Shown here one piece after another: positions 8,081 to 16,253 of a DNA stretch of 64,000 nucleotides. Where the stretch lies: NCBI GenBank assembly GCA_023391815.1, contig JAEWAF010000134.1:1-64000 (forward strand), read 5' to 3'. The position numbers and the translations under genes were made by a program. The notes below the pieces were generated by a model. The model made no database searches, was not told where the DNA came from, and saw nothing but the letters and a program-made list of their open reading frames with translations. Numbering within the stretch: position 1 is the stretch's first letter; each line of letters opens with the position of its first letter. This stretch comes from Pseudomonadota bacterium (GTDB lineage Bacteria; Pseudomonadota; Gammaproteobacteria; Steroidobacterales; Steroidobacteraceae).

Positions 8081-8316
8081 CACCGGGCGAGTATGAACGC
8101 CTCAGTGGCTGACGTGCATGCCGTCGCGATCAAGCGAGCTTCGGCCATACAGATGCGCAGTCCTAGCGTCACGCCGCTGACACCTTTTTTCCATCCAAGT
8201 GTTGGCGCGCGCGACCACATTTCGATGTGTACTGGAAGACGTAGACCACCGAGGCGCCCACGGCAACCCCCAAAAAAATATCCCGCAGCGGCGGACGCTA
8301 CATCGTCTTAGTAGAC

Positions 8317-8721
8317 ATGGATGAAAACACTCAGCGACCCCGGCCGATGAGCGAGCACGCGCGCAACGTCGAATCGATTTACGTCGAGGATTTGCCGCAG
8401 CTCATTCGCCTGGCGTGCAAGTATCGCCTCCGTCCCGATCGCGCCAAGGAAATCGTCAACCAGGCGATTGCCAACGTGCTGGCGGTCGGCTCTCCGGGCG
8501 ACATCGAAAACCTGCGCGCGTTCATCACCGCGACGGTCCGAAATCTCGCCATCGACGAGTATCGCCGGCAAACGCGTCGTCGTTCCAAAGACGCGGCGTT
8601 ACGCCGGGACGCACGTATCGAGGATACGCATCCCTCCACCGAGTCGGAATATGCCGCCGCGCAGACGCTCGGTCCGATGATCGAGCGCATTCTCAAGGCG
8701 CGCTCGAGGAAACGGAAATGA
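8317..8721 (+). CDS. Short ECF sigma-like protein lacking region 4
   Basis: 134 residues. Residues about 20-85 match sigma-70 region 2 of ECF factors ('LIRLACKYRLRPDRAKEIVNQ', then 'LRAFITATVRNLAIDEYRRQ', the region 2.3/2.4 equivalent). After that come about 50 polar residues ending in a basic tail and no region 4 helix-turn-helix, which normally reads the -35 element. The neighbouring frames do not encode a missing region 4, so a simple frameshift is not evident. It overlaps the FecR-like gene by ATGA, so the pair is translationally coupled like FecI/FecR. It may be a degenerate sigma factor or one relying on an accessory protein. Confidence 0.7.
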   Translation: MDENTQRPRPMSEHARNVESIYVEDLPQLIRLACKYRLRPDRAKEIVNQAIANVLAVGSPGDIENLRAFITATVRNLAIDEYRRQTRRRSKDAALRRDARIEDTHPSTESEYAAAQTLGPMIERILKARSRKRK

Positions 8722-9359
8722 GCGTCGAGGACCGAAGCATGACAGTCTCGAATCGTCGCCTCCGACAAGCAGCGCTCTGGCGCATTCGATTGCAATACGC
8801 CGACTTCACGCCGGAGCTCCACCAACGCTGGGAAGCGTGGATCGATGTGCCGGAGCATCAGCAGGCGTTCAGCCGAGTCGAGGAGATGTGGGACACGTTC
8901 GCGTGGGAGTACAAGAAGCGCCACCAGGACGAGATCGCGGCACCGATCGAGAAACCGACCAGATCATGGCGTGGCCCGTTCGGCCTCGGCCTGCATTCAC
9001 CACCGGATATCTTGATTGTCGCAGGCAGCCTGGCTGCGCTCGCTGGCGCCGTGGTGCTCATCTCCGACGCGGCCCCGGCCACGACGCTGTTTCAGATGCA
9101 AGTTCAACCCAAGCCGGGCGAAACAATCGAACCCGCCCCCGCCATGGAAACGGCGCCGCTGACCGATATCGAAGTCGGCTTCGACGGCCAGCGACGTATC
9201 GTTCACGTCGGCCGCGGCAAGGCAGTCTTCCGGGTCACGAAGGATCCGCGGCGCCGCTTCGTCGTCACCGCCGGCCCGATGCGCATCGAAGGTGCGGGAA
9301 CCGAATTCAGCGTCAGCAACAGCGAGCATTCCGTCATCGTCACGATCGTCAAGAAGTGA
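8718..9359 (+). CDS. Short FecR-like anti-sigma/sensor protein
   Basis: 213 residues. The N-terminal DUF4880-type region ('ALWRIRLQYADFTPELHQRW', then 'HQQAFSRVEEMWD') is the cytoplasmic sigma-binding part. A single membrane helix ('ILIVAGSLAALAGAVVLIS', about residues 95-113) leads to a periplasmic FecR beta domain ('RRIVHVGRGKAVFRVTKD', 'GAGTEFSV'). The protein ends soon after this domain and lacks the C-terminal STN-like part that contacts a TonB receptor; no receptor gene is adjacent. The ATG at 8718 overlaps the sigma gene stop. It is probably the membrane partner of the short sigma protein. Confidence 0.75.
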   Translation: MSVEDRSMTVSNRRLRQAALWRIRLQYADFTPELHQRWEAWIDVPEHQQAFSRVEEMWDTFAWEYKKRHQDEIAAPIEKPTRSWRGPFGLGLHSPPDILIVAGSLAALAGAVVLISDAAPATTLFQMQVQPKPGETIEPAPAMETAPLTDIEVGFDGQRRIVHVGRGKAVFRVTKDPRRRFVVTAGPMRIEGAGTEFSVSNSEHSVIVTIVKK

Positions 9360-9514
9360 GACGTCGGCGAGAGTCCTGACTGACGCTGAGGCCGCCACCC
9401 GCGCTTGTCGCTCCGGCTCCGGAACGAATGGCGACTCGGCGCGATTCCGATAATAAGATGTGACCCTTTGCGGCGTGTGCCGCACCGATTCAACGTTCGC
9501 CCCGGGAGCCCTCC

Positions 9515-10063
9515 ATGACAAACATCGGTTACATCGTCGGCAGCCTTCGCAAAGGCGCGTACACCCGGATGCTGTCTCGTGCGATACCCGAGCTCGCGCC
9601 GGCGTCGTTCAAGTTCACTGAAATCGGCATCGGCGAGCTGCCGCTCTACAACCAGGATTTGGAAACAGACACGCCGCCGCCGGCGTGGACGACGTTCCGG
9701 AATCAAGTGAAGAGCAGCGACGCGATTCTGTTCATCACGCCCGAATACAATCGCGGCATGCCGGCCGCGGTCAAGAACGCCATCGATGTCGGCACCCGAC
9801 CGCCGAAGCAGAGCGTCTGGAAGGGCAAGCCCGCCGCCGTGATCTCGCTGACGCCGGGCCGGCTCGGCGCGATGGCCTCGCATCAGCAACTGCGCTTGTC
9901 GCTCTCCGTGATCGGCGTCCCGGCGATGCCCGCGCCCGAGGTCTATCTCTCCGAAGCGCCGAAGCTGTTCGACGGCAACGGCAGGCTCACGAACGAAGAT
10001 GCGATCAAGCTGCTCACCACCGCGCTAAGCGAATTCGAGACCTGGATCGGGCGCTTCAAGTAA
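9515..10063 (+). CDS. NADPH-dependent FMN reductase family protein
   Basis: A 182-residue flavodoxin-fold reductase. The phosphate-binding loop GSLRKGAYTR is at residues 9-18, and the 'TPEYNRGMPAAVKNAID' signature (about 75-91) binds the isoalloxazine ring, as in ChrR/YieF/azoreductase-type enzymes. It should reduce quinones, chromate or free FMN with NAD(P)H in the cytoplasm; the physiological substrate cannot be told. A Shine-Dalgarno-like CGGGAG precedes the ATG. It stands alone, converging on a c-type cytochrome gene 9 bp downstream. Confidence 0.88.
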   Translation: MTNIGYIVGSLRKGAYTRMLSRAIPELAPASFKFTEIGIGELPLYNQDLETDTPPPAWTTFRNQVKSSDAILFITPEYNRGMPAAVKNAIDVGTRPPKQSVWKGKPAAVISLTPGRLGAMASHQQLRLSLSVIGVPAMPAPEVYLSEAPKLFDGNGRLTNEDAIKLLTTALSEFETWIGRFK

Positions 10064-10072
10064 CCCGCGCCG

Positions 10073-10693
10073 TCACTTTTCTTCAGGCGCCTGATTCGGC
10101 AAGGGCGGAATGACCTGACCGGGATACCAGAACTTCAGGTGGCAGCCTTCGCACACCTGATCCATGGTTTCGCCCGCATTCATGATTCCTTGCGGATTGC
10201 GTTCTTCGGCGGCCTTGAGGAACTCGACACCGACATCGTGCAGCGCCTGCCCGAAGCCGACGAAAGTGGCCCGATCCGCCGCGATGGCCTGCTCCGATTC
10301 CGCCGCTGTGAGATTGCCCGGCGTGCCGTGGTCTTCGAGTTGCTTGCCCTCACGCGCGACGTGCCGGCCTTCGAGCAGTAGCAAGTTTGCAGACTCGGCG
10401 AGGATGAGGGCGTGCTTGCGAACCTCGGCCCACTCCTCATCGGTGCGCGGCTGTTTCTCTTCGACGCCTTCGGCGGTTTCGGTGGTGCTGACCGATTCCC
10501 ACAGGAAATCGGCGGCTGGATCGATCATGTCTCTCATGATGTCCTGAATGCCAGCGGTCAATTTGACCGGACTGGGGGTCGGCGCCGGCGTGGCGGCCGG
10601 TGGCTCGGTCTTTTCGCACGCCGTGAGCGTGGCAGCCGCCGCTAGCGTCACGAGAACCTTGACCACCCGCAGTGAGTTCAACATCTCAGCCAC
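10073..10693 (-). CDS. Lipoprotein with a C-terminal c-type heme site
   Basis: 206 residues. A signal peptide with lipobox LTAC (Cys26) is followed by a Pro/Ala-rich linker and a helical domain. One heme-binding CEGCH lies at residues 181-185 near the C-terminus, the arrangement of class II cytochrome c (cytochrome c') four-helix proteins. It is probably a membrane-anchored periplasmic heme protein in electron transfer or gas binding. The N-terminal start could be the ATG three codons later. It is monocistronic and convergent with the FMN reductase. Confidence 0.75.
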   Translation of the reverse strand: MAEMLNSLRVVKVLVTLAAAATLTACEKTEPPAATPAPTPSPVKLTAGIQDIMRDMIDPAADFLWESVSTTETAEGVEEKQPRTDEEWAEVRKHALILAESANLLLLEGRHVAREGKQLEDHGTPGNLTAAESEQAIAADRATFVGFGQALHDVGVEFLKAAEERNPQGIMNAGETMDQVCEGCHLKFWYPGQVIPPLPNQAPEEK

Positions 10694-10807
10694 CCCTGAT
10701 TTCTTCGAATGCAGGTAGCCACTGTACCGACACCTCCGATGAGCTTCATAAAATTAGAGTCAAGAGGGTCTGCGCATTGGAATGTGACCGCCGGCTAACC
10801 GGGAGCG

Positions 10808-12358
10808 ATGACCGTCATGGCGTTTTTCGAGGCTTTGCTCATGCTCCTGTTCGTCGCCATCCTGCTGTTGCAGGTGACGCGACGCTTCGCCGTCCCCTAC
10901 CCGACCATGCTGGCCCTGGCCGGCGTCGTGATCGCTCTGCTGCCGGGAGCGCCGCATATCCTCATCGAGCCGGAGCTGGCACTGACCTTGTTCATCGCTC
11001 CGGCGCTGTTCGACTCCGCCTTCGACTTGCCGCCGCGAGAGCTGCGACGCCACTGGCGGCCGCTGGTCGCGCTGGCGGGAATCGCGGTCATCTTGACAAC
11101 CGCCGCCGTCGCCTGGACCGCCGTTGCACTTCACGGATTACCGCTCGCCGCAGCGATTGCATTGGGCGCCATCGTCGCCCCGCCCGACGCAGCCGCCGCT
11201 GCCGCCATGCTCGCGCGTGCGAACCTTCCTCGCCGCATGGTCAGCGTCTTGAAAGGAGAGAGTCTGCTGAATGACGGCGTGGCACTGTTGATCTTCGCGG
11301 CCGCTGTCAACGTCGCGACCTCGAACGAGCCGGTGACTCACATGGCTCCCGAGCTGGCGTTGGCCGTTCCCGGAGGAATTCTGCTGGGCATCGCCATCGG
11401 CGCGATGCTCGCCTGGATGATGCGCTGGATGTATGGAACGCTGAGCGCGACATTGGTCGGTTTCATCGCCACGTTCGGTGCATGGATTCTCGCCGAGCGG
11501 TTGCATCTGTCATCGATCCTCTGCGTCGTTGCCTTCGGAATGACGGTCGCTCACGTGCTGCCCGAACGCACGCCGCCGCGCGAGCGAGTCCACACCTACG
11601 CCGTCTGGGAGGCGATCGTATTTCTGTTGAATGTGCTGGCATTCCTGCTGATGGGCCTGCAAGCGAGCGAGATCGCCAGTCGCTTGAACCCATCCGAGCT
11701 CCTCGCAGCCTCCGGGTTCGCTGCCATCGTGTTCGCAGTCGTCGTAGTCGTGCGATTTGTGTGGGTGATGCTGTACATGGGAACGAGCGCGTTCGTGAGG
11801 TCGCGGCGGGGCAAGAAAGGAAGCTACAGCGCTGCCCATGCGGTGCTCGTCTCGTGGTGTGGCATGCGTGGACTGGTGACACTGGCGACGGCGCTGTCCC
11901 TGCCAAGCACGTTTCCCCAGCGCGACCTGGTCGTGCTCACCGCCTTCGCGATCGTGCTCGGCACGCTGGTGGTGCAGGGCCTCACACTGCGGCCGCTGAT
12001 TCGGCTGTTGTCATTTCCACCGGACCGTTCCTTCGCGAGGCAGATCGCGGCGGCCCGTCTGCAATTGCTGGATGCAGCCCTCCACTGTATGGCGGATCAA
12101 CACGGCCCGGAGGCGAGGCGACTGCGTGATACCTACCAAGAGGAAAGGAAAATCGCCGAGACCGGTGAACATCCGCGCGATGTCAGCGAGTACGATGCCC
12201 TGCGTCGTCAGAGCATCGCGGCCCAGCGCGCCAAACTGGCGCAGCTACGAAGTGAGGGTGCGATCGACGACGATGTCTTTCACGCCCTGGAGCAGGAGCT
12301 CGACTGGTCCGAGCTCGCGCTCACTCCGCCCGGCGATGTGGAGCTGGTCGAGAGTTAG
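10808..12358 (+). CDS. CPA1-family sodium/proton antiporter
   Basis: A 516-residue cation:proton antiporter of the NhaP/CPA1 type. About 12 hydrophobic helices span residues 5-400. The transport core shows 'GAIVAPPDAAAA' with Asp127 (usual form PTDP) and GESLLNDG at 150-157, the diagnostic CPA1 pair of sites. A charged cytoplasmic tail of about 110 residues follows, rich in R/E/Q, as in bacterial and eukaryotic NHE-like antiporters. It should exchange Na+ (or K+) for H+ at the inner membrane for pH and salt homeostasis. It is monocistronic; its stop overlaps the stop of the small convergent CPxC gene. Confidence 0.9.
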   Translation: MTVMAFFEALLMLLFVAILLLQVTRRFAVPYPTMLALAGVVIALLPGAPHILIEPELALTLFIAPALFDSAFDLPPRELRRHWRPLVALAGIAVILTTAAVAWTAVALHGLPLAAAIALGAIVAPPDAAAAAAMLARANLPRRMVSVLKGESLLNDGVALLIFAAAVNVATSNEPVTHMAPELALAVPGGILLGIAIGAMLAWMMRWMYGTLSATLVGFIATFGAWILAERLHLSSILCVVAFGMTVAHVLPERTPPRERVHTYAVWEAIVFLLNVLAFLLMGLQASEIASRLNPSELLAASGFAAIVFAVVVVVRFVWVMLYMGTSAFVRSRRGKKGSYSAAHAVLVSWCGMRGLVTLATALSLPSTFPQRDLVVLTAFAIVLGTLVVQGLTLRPLIRLLSFPPDRSFARQIAAARLQLLDAALHCMADQHGPEARRLRDTYQEERKIAETGEHPRDVSEYDALRRQSIAAQRAKLAQLRSEGAIDDDVFHALEQELDWSELALTPPGDVELVES

Positions 12359-12510
12359 TCCGGCTTCTTTGGTGGCGCGGCCGGCTGCGATTGCTCCTGC
12401 TTTGCGCTGTTGCGCGAGCGGGCGCGAGTCATCACGAACGCAGTCAATCCGCCGGCCGAGCCGGCTCCCGCTGCAAGCCAAGCCGCTGCTGCAAAACATG
12501 CCGGGCACAT
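12355..12510 (-). CDS. Small CPxC membrane protein next to the DUF899 gene
   Basis: A 51-residue reading frame whose ATG overlaps the stop of the DUF899 gene (ATGA), so it is probably translated by coupling. It begins with MCPAC, continues as one Ala/Gly-rich membrane helix ('AAAAWLAAGAGSAGGLTAFV') and ends in a basic/proline tail. Tiny proteins of the 'MCPxC - hydrophobic - GG-L-A-V' type are commonly annotated as hypothetical in proteobacteria; I recognise the pattern but know no function. Its stop overlaps the antiporter stop on the other strand. A CxxC at the membrane beside a thioredoxin-like DUF899 protein suggests a redox or metal role (inference). Confidence 0.65.
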   Translation of the reverse strand: MCPACFAAAAWLAAGAGSAGGLTAFVMTRARSRNSAKQEQSQPAAPPKKPD

Positions 12511-13268
12511 CAGGCGGTCTCCTCGTCAGGCACTTCGTGGGCGGCGGTCGATGCAACCGGATCGGCGTCATAGCGATCGTGATGTCGAACCCAGGCCATC
12601 GGGAACTCGAGCGCATCCTCGTCGCGGCCCTTGGGCACCATATCGAGGAAGTTGTATGTATTGGCCAGCGTCTCCACACCTCGGGCATAGCTCGAATACG
12701 TATGGAAGACGTCGCCAGCGGCGCCCTTGTAGAACACGCTGATGCCATGAGTTTCTTCCGCCGGGTATTCGAGCAGCTCGTAGTTGTAGTACGCCGTGTT
12801 GTTGGAAATATCCTGCGGCCTCTGGGATGCCTGGAAGTCGTAGTTGAATTCGGTGCCATACGACGACACCCAATCGAACTGCCAGCCCATGCGATGCTTG
12901 AACGGTGCGATGAGCGAATAGGGTGCGCGCGACATGGCCATCACTTTCACGTCGCGCTGTTTCAAATGAACGAGCGCGCCATCGATATGATCGGCCAGGA
13001 ACGAGCAGCTCGGGCAGCCCTGCGGCCAGGACGGGCCAAACATGAAGTGGTACGTCATCAGTTGGCTGGCGCCGCCGAACAGTTCCGCCAGGGATCGGCG
13101 GCCCTGAGGGCCTTCGAATACATACGGCTTGTCGATTCGAACCCACGGCAGCCGGCGGCGCTCGGCGCTCAATTCGTCCCGCAGGCGGGTCAGTTCCTTT
13201 TCTTTTTTCAGCAGCCGCTTGCGGGATTCCAGCCACTCTTCCCGGGACACGATTGGGTTATTCTTCAT
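12510..13268 (-). CDS. DUF899 family thioredoxin-like protein
   Basis: A 252-residue DUF899 protein. An N-terminal coiled-coil-like stretch (residues 8-40, 'REEWLESRKRLLKKEKELTR') leads to a thioredoxin-like fold whose C85-P-S-C88 occupies the place of the redox CxxC ('MFGPSWPQGCPSCSF'). The remaining motifs, 'MSRAPYSLI' and 'DISNNTAYYNYE', are typical of this family. The reaction is unknown; a cytoplasmic oxidoreductase is the usual guess. It starts at an ATG at 13268 and is followed by a coupled 51-codon CPxC membrane protein. Confidence 0.85.
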   Translation of the reverse strand: MKNNPIVSREEWLESRKRLLKKEKELTRLRDELSAERRRLPWVRIDKPYVFEGPQGRRSLAELFGGASQLMTYHFMFGPSWPQGCPSCSFLADHIDGALVHLKQRDVKVMAMSRAPYSLIAPFKHRMGWQFDWVSSYGTEFNYDFQASQRPQDISNNTAYYNYELLEYPAEETHGISVFYKGAAGDVFHTYSSYARGVETLANTYNFLDMVPKGRDEDALEFPMAWVRHHDRYDADPVASTAAHEVPDEETA

Positions 13269-13356
13269 CGCATTGCTCCGCCGGTGTGGGGTTGATGCTC
13301 ACAGGACGAACCGTGCACCGTAGTTCCGACAGCGCCGCCATGTCTTTTTCTGATCC

Positions 13357-13944
13357 ATGATCTATACCGTCGGTCATTCCAACCATCCGATCGGGCACTT
13401 CCTGCCGTTGCTGCAGAACCAGGGCGTGACCCTTCTGGCCGACGTTCGATCAACGCCTTACAGCCGCTTCAACCCGCAATTCCGGCGCGATGCGCTCACC
13501 GAGGCGCTTGCCCAGCAGGGCATCGAGTATTTATTTCTCGGCGAGGAACTGGGGGCGCGGAGCAAGGACCGGTCCTGTTATGAGAATGGCCGCGTGAGCT
13601 ATCGGAAGCTCGCGGCGACCGAGCTTTTCCGACAAGGAATCGACCGGTTGCTAGCGGCGGCGAAGACTCATACGGTCGCGATCATGTGCGCTGAGAAGGA
13701 TCCACTCGATTGCCATCGCACCATACTGGTCGCGCGCGAACTGGTGGAGCGCGGCGAGCCGATCGCGCACATTCTGGCAACCGGCGAGGTCGAGTTGCAT
13801 GAGCAGGCGATGGAACGTCTGCGCAAGAAGTTGAAGATCGAGCCGACGGATTTGTTCGGCGGCGATGTGAACGAGCAGGCGTATGAGATGCGCGGCCAGC
13901 AGATCGCGTATGTCGACCCGAAGGCTGCGCGCGCACCGAAATAG
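13357..13944 (+). CDS. DUF488 domain-containing protein
   Basis: A 195-residue DUF488 protein: TVGHSNH at residues 4-10, 'LLADVRSTPYSRFNPQF' (about 27-43) and 'CAEKDPLDCHR' at 111-121, the three hallmark blocks of the family. The conserved Cys/His/Arg suggest a small-molecule or nucleic-acid-binding enzyme, but no activity is established. It starts 88 bp from the divergent DUF899 gene, so both may share a promoter region. A 36-bp tandem repeat lies just downstream. Confidence 0.88.
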   Translation: MIYTVGHSNHPIGHFLPLLQNQGVTLLADVRSTPYSRFNPQFRRDALTEALAQQGIEYLFLGEELGARSKDRSCYENGRVSYRKLAATELFRQGIDRLLAAAKTHTVAIMCAEKDPLDCHRTILVARELVERGEPIAHILATGEVELHEQAMERLRKKLKIEPTDLFGGDVNEQAYEMRGQQIAYVDPKAARAPK

Positions 13945-13990
13945 CTGCTGCCGGGCCAGATCTGCATTGGCGCGGCGACCTGTCCTCGGT

Positions 13991-14087
13991 CAAGCCAAGC
14001 GATATGAGCAAGCCGCTGTTCTGGACCAAGCCAAGCGACACCAGTAACGCGCTGTTCTGGACGAAGCCGAGCGATATCAGCAGCCCG
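13991..14087. repeat. Tandem repeat, 36-bp unit, about 2.7 copies
   Basis: Units at 13991-14026 and 14027-14062 are followed by a partial unit at 14063-14087. Each starts CAAGCCAAGCGA and ends GCTGTTCTGGAC, with variation mainly in the middle. The repeat lies between the DUF488 stop and the convergent ECF42-type sigma gene. A 36-bp unit keeps a 12-codon frame on either strand, but no good gene contains it. There is no spacer/repeat alternation, so it is not a CRISPR array. It is probably a short local duplication. Confidence 0.75.
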
Positions 14088-14136
14088 CCGACCTGTTCCG
14101 TGCCAGGCGAAAGATTGTTTTATAAGTGGCTGCCTG

Positions 14137-15399
14137 CTAGTGCGTCTGCCGCTTCTTGCCTTCGGCCGCCAGCTTGTCCAAGTGCGTTCGAATGTGCGCT
14201 GCCTCGGCCGCGGTATTCGCCAGCGAGATCGCCTTGTCGAACGCCACGCGCGCCTCATCGTTCCGGTTGAGCTGCATTAGCAATCCACCGCGCAGTCCGT
14301 GGAAATGGAAGTAGCTCGATAGCGCCGACTCCAGTGGCTCGATCATGGCCAGCGCCGTCTCCGGCCCTTCGCATTTCATGACGGCGACGGCGCGGTTCAA
14401 GGTCACGACGGGCGACGGCTGGATCGTTTCCAGCAGCGCGTACAGCCGATCGATCTCATGCCAGTTCGTATCTTCCGCTCGGGGCGCCCGCGCGTGCACC
14501 GCCGCGATCGCTGCCTGAATTTGATACGGCCCCGGCTGTTGCAAACGGACGGCCTTGTCGAGCAGCGCGAAGGCTTCGGCGATCAACTCACGACGCCATA
14601 AGCGCCGATCCTGATCATCCATCAACACGATGTTCTGATCCGCATCGAGCCGCGCCGGTGCCCGCGCATGTTGTAACAGCAGCAACGCATTGAGACCGAG
14701 GATCTCGGGATTGCCACGAAACAGCCGCAGCAACAACCGAGACAGACGAATGGCCTCCTCGCACAGCGGCTCGCGAATGTGCAGCTCGCCGCCGCTCGCC
14801 GAATACCCTTCGTTGAAGAGCAAATAGATCATCGCGGCGACCGTGGACAAGCGCTCCGCCCGCTCCACCGCTCCCGGCGTTTCGAACGGCACATCCGCTT
14901 GTGAGATGCGACGCTTCGCGCGAGTGATCCGCTGCTCCATCGCCGCTTCGCCGACGAGGAAGGCGCGCGCGATCTCCTGCACCGACAAGCCCGAAACGAT
15001 TCGCAGCGCCAACGCGATTTGTTGTGTGGCCGGCAAGTCCGGGTGGCAGCACACGAATAACAGGCGAAGCACGTCGTCGCGGTAATCTTCGCTATCGAGT
15101 CGGTCGGCCATGGCTGTCTCGGCGTCGTCGGTGTCGGAAAGGACTTCCTCATCGGGCAGCGCCTGCTGCTTGCTGCGCCGACGTGCCTCGTCGAGCGCGA
15201 AATTGCGTCCGACCAGAATCAGCCAGGCCGCCGGATCGCGAGGCGGACCGTTGACCGGCCACTTCTGCAAGGCGCGCAGGCACGCCTCCTGAAATGCCTC
15301 TTCGGCGGTCTCCAGATTTCGGAAGTAGCGCAGCAGCGCCGCGACCGCCTGTGGCCGCGCTCCAGTAATCGCCGCGTCGATCCAGCTCAAGTCGCTCAC
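14137..15399 (-). CDS. ECF42-type RNA polymerase sigma factor
   Basis: 420 residues. The N-terminal ECF part has region 2 ('YFRNLETAEEAFQEACLRAL', 'WLILVGRNFALDEARRR') and region 4 ('LALRIVSGLSVQEIARAFLV', 'MEQRITRAKRRI'). A C-terminal extension of about 230 residues (DUF6596-like, then TPR-like helices such as 'EARVAFDKAISLANT') marks the ECF42 group. ECF42 factors are characteristically encoded with YCII/DGPF-domain proteins, and the YCII gene here ends 7 bp upstream. I choose the GTG at 15399 just after that gene. The extension is thought to act in place of a classical anti-sigma factor; the signal is unknown. Confidence 0.9.
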   Translation of the reverse strand: MSDLSWIDAAITGARPQAVAALLRYFRNLETAEEAFQEACLRALQKWPVNGPPRDPAAWLILVGRNFALDEARRRSKQQALPDEEVLSDTDDAETAMADRLDSEDYRDDVLRLLFVCCHPDLPATQQIALALRIVSGLSVQEIARAFLVGEAAMEQRITRAKRRISQADVPFETPGAVERAERLSTVAAMIYLLFNEGYSASGGELHIREPLCEEAIRLSRLLLRLFRGNPEILGLNALLLLQHARAPARLDADQNIVLMDDQDRRLWRRELIAEAFALLDKAVRLQQPGPYQIQAAIAAVHARAPRAEDTNWHEIDRLYALLETIQPSPVVTLNRAVAVMKCEGPETALAMIEPLESALSSYFHFHGLRGGLLMQLNRNDEARVAFDKAISLANTAAEAAHIRTHLDKLAAEGKKRQTH

Positions 15400-15406
15400 A
15401 CGTGAC

Positions 15407-15781
15407 TCACTTCGCCGCGGCGCTCTTGAGCACACCGGGATCGAAAAACTGCACCGGACGGATTTCCATGCAACCCGGCTCGTGCACCAGCTCGCGCGCG
15501 GCGGCGATGACTTCATCCAGGGTGTCGCAATCGAACAGATAGAAGCCGAGCATCTGCTCTTTGGTCTCGGCGAACGGTCCGTCGAGCACCACCTTCTCGC
15601 GCCCGGTGCGTACCGTCGTCGCGGTGGTGGTCGGCATGAGACGCGCGACCGGCCCCAGCTTGCCCTTGGCGGCGAACTTGGCGATCACGCCTTGATGGTG
15701 CGCCATCACGGCGTCGTCTTTTTCCTTCGACCACGCGCCGACCACCGATTCGGAGTTGTAGCAAATGACCGCATACAGCAT
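15407..15781 (-). CDS. YCII/DGPF-domain protein paired with ECF42 sigma
   Basis: A 124-residue YCII-like protein ('MLYAVICYNSESVVGAWS', 'VVLDGPFAETKEQMLGFYLF', then 'IRPVQFFDPG'); the DGPF sequence motif is present. The start at 15781 has AAGGAG seven bases upstream. It lies directly before the ECF42 sigma gene on the same strand, the standard pairing for this group, in which the YCII protein is thought to be part of the response or sensory module. It is cytoplasmic, and its enzyme activity is not established. Confidence 0.88.
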   Translation of the reverse strand: MLYAVICYNSESVVGAWSKEKDDAVMAHHQGVIAKFAAKGKLGPVARLMPTTTATTVRTGREKVVLDGPFAETKEQMLGFYLFDCDTLDEVIAAARELVHEPGCMEIRPVQFFDPGVLKSAAAK

Positions 15782-15863
15782 GTGTTGCTCCTTATGTGTT
15801 TCAAGGACGCAGCAGTATGACGGATTCCGACATCCGCCCGAGCGGGCGGTTCGGAGGCGTCGA

Positions 15864-16121
15864 TCAGTCGCAGGCGACGGCCGCGAGGACGACGGGCAAC
15901 TCGTTGATCTTGGAGACGACGACGCGAAAGCCGTCATCGGCCAGCTCGGTCGGGTCGAGCTCGATCTGGATCTGGAGGTATTCGTCGCCGAGCCGTTCGC
16001 TGGCGACCGTGCGTGGGATGAGGTTACGCGCCTGGAAGAACTGCAGCACACGGACCAGTGCGCCTGGATCCGCTTCCACCACCGCTTTGAGCCGCAGAGC
16101 TGCGGCATTGCCGACTTGCAT
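15864..16121 (-). CDS. Small ACT-domain (IlvM-like) protein
   Basis: An 85-residue single ACT domain: 'ALRLKAVVEADPGALVRVLQ' (strand 1 and helix 1, with the DPGAL ligand-binding turn), 'EYLQIQIELDPTE', then 'FRVVVSKINELPVVLAAV'. Its length and layout resemble IlvM, the small regulatory subunit of acetolactate synthase II, but no ilvG/ilvB is nearby, so it may be a stand-alone amino-acid-binding protein. I take the ATG at 16121. It lies about 80 bp upstream of the YCII/ECF42 pair on the same strand. Confidence 0.65.
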   Translation of the reverse strand: MQVGNAAALRLKAVVEADPGALVRVLQFFQARNLIPRTVASERLGDEYLQIQIELDPTELADDGFRVVVSKINELPVVLAAVACD

Positions 16122-16253
16122 GATTGATCGCCTCTGAGTCACCTGGATTCGCAATTCGCATCGACACCCCGGCATCCGCGGATGCCGGGCGGCGAATTTG
16201 AATCCCGATGATTCGGTGGGCGGTCATATGCGCGGCAGTGTATCCCAGCTGTC

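Noticed and set aside
13991..14087. Possible CRISPR array
   Set aside because: The units are directly adjacent with no spacers and only about 2.7 copies; no cas genes.
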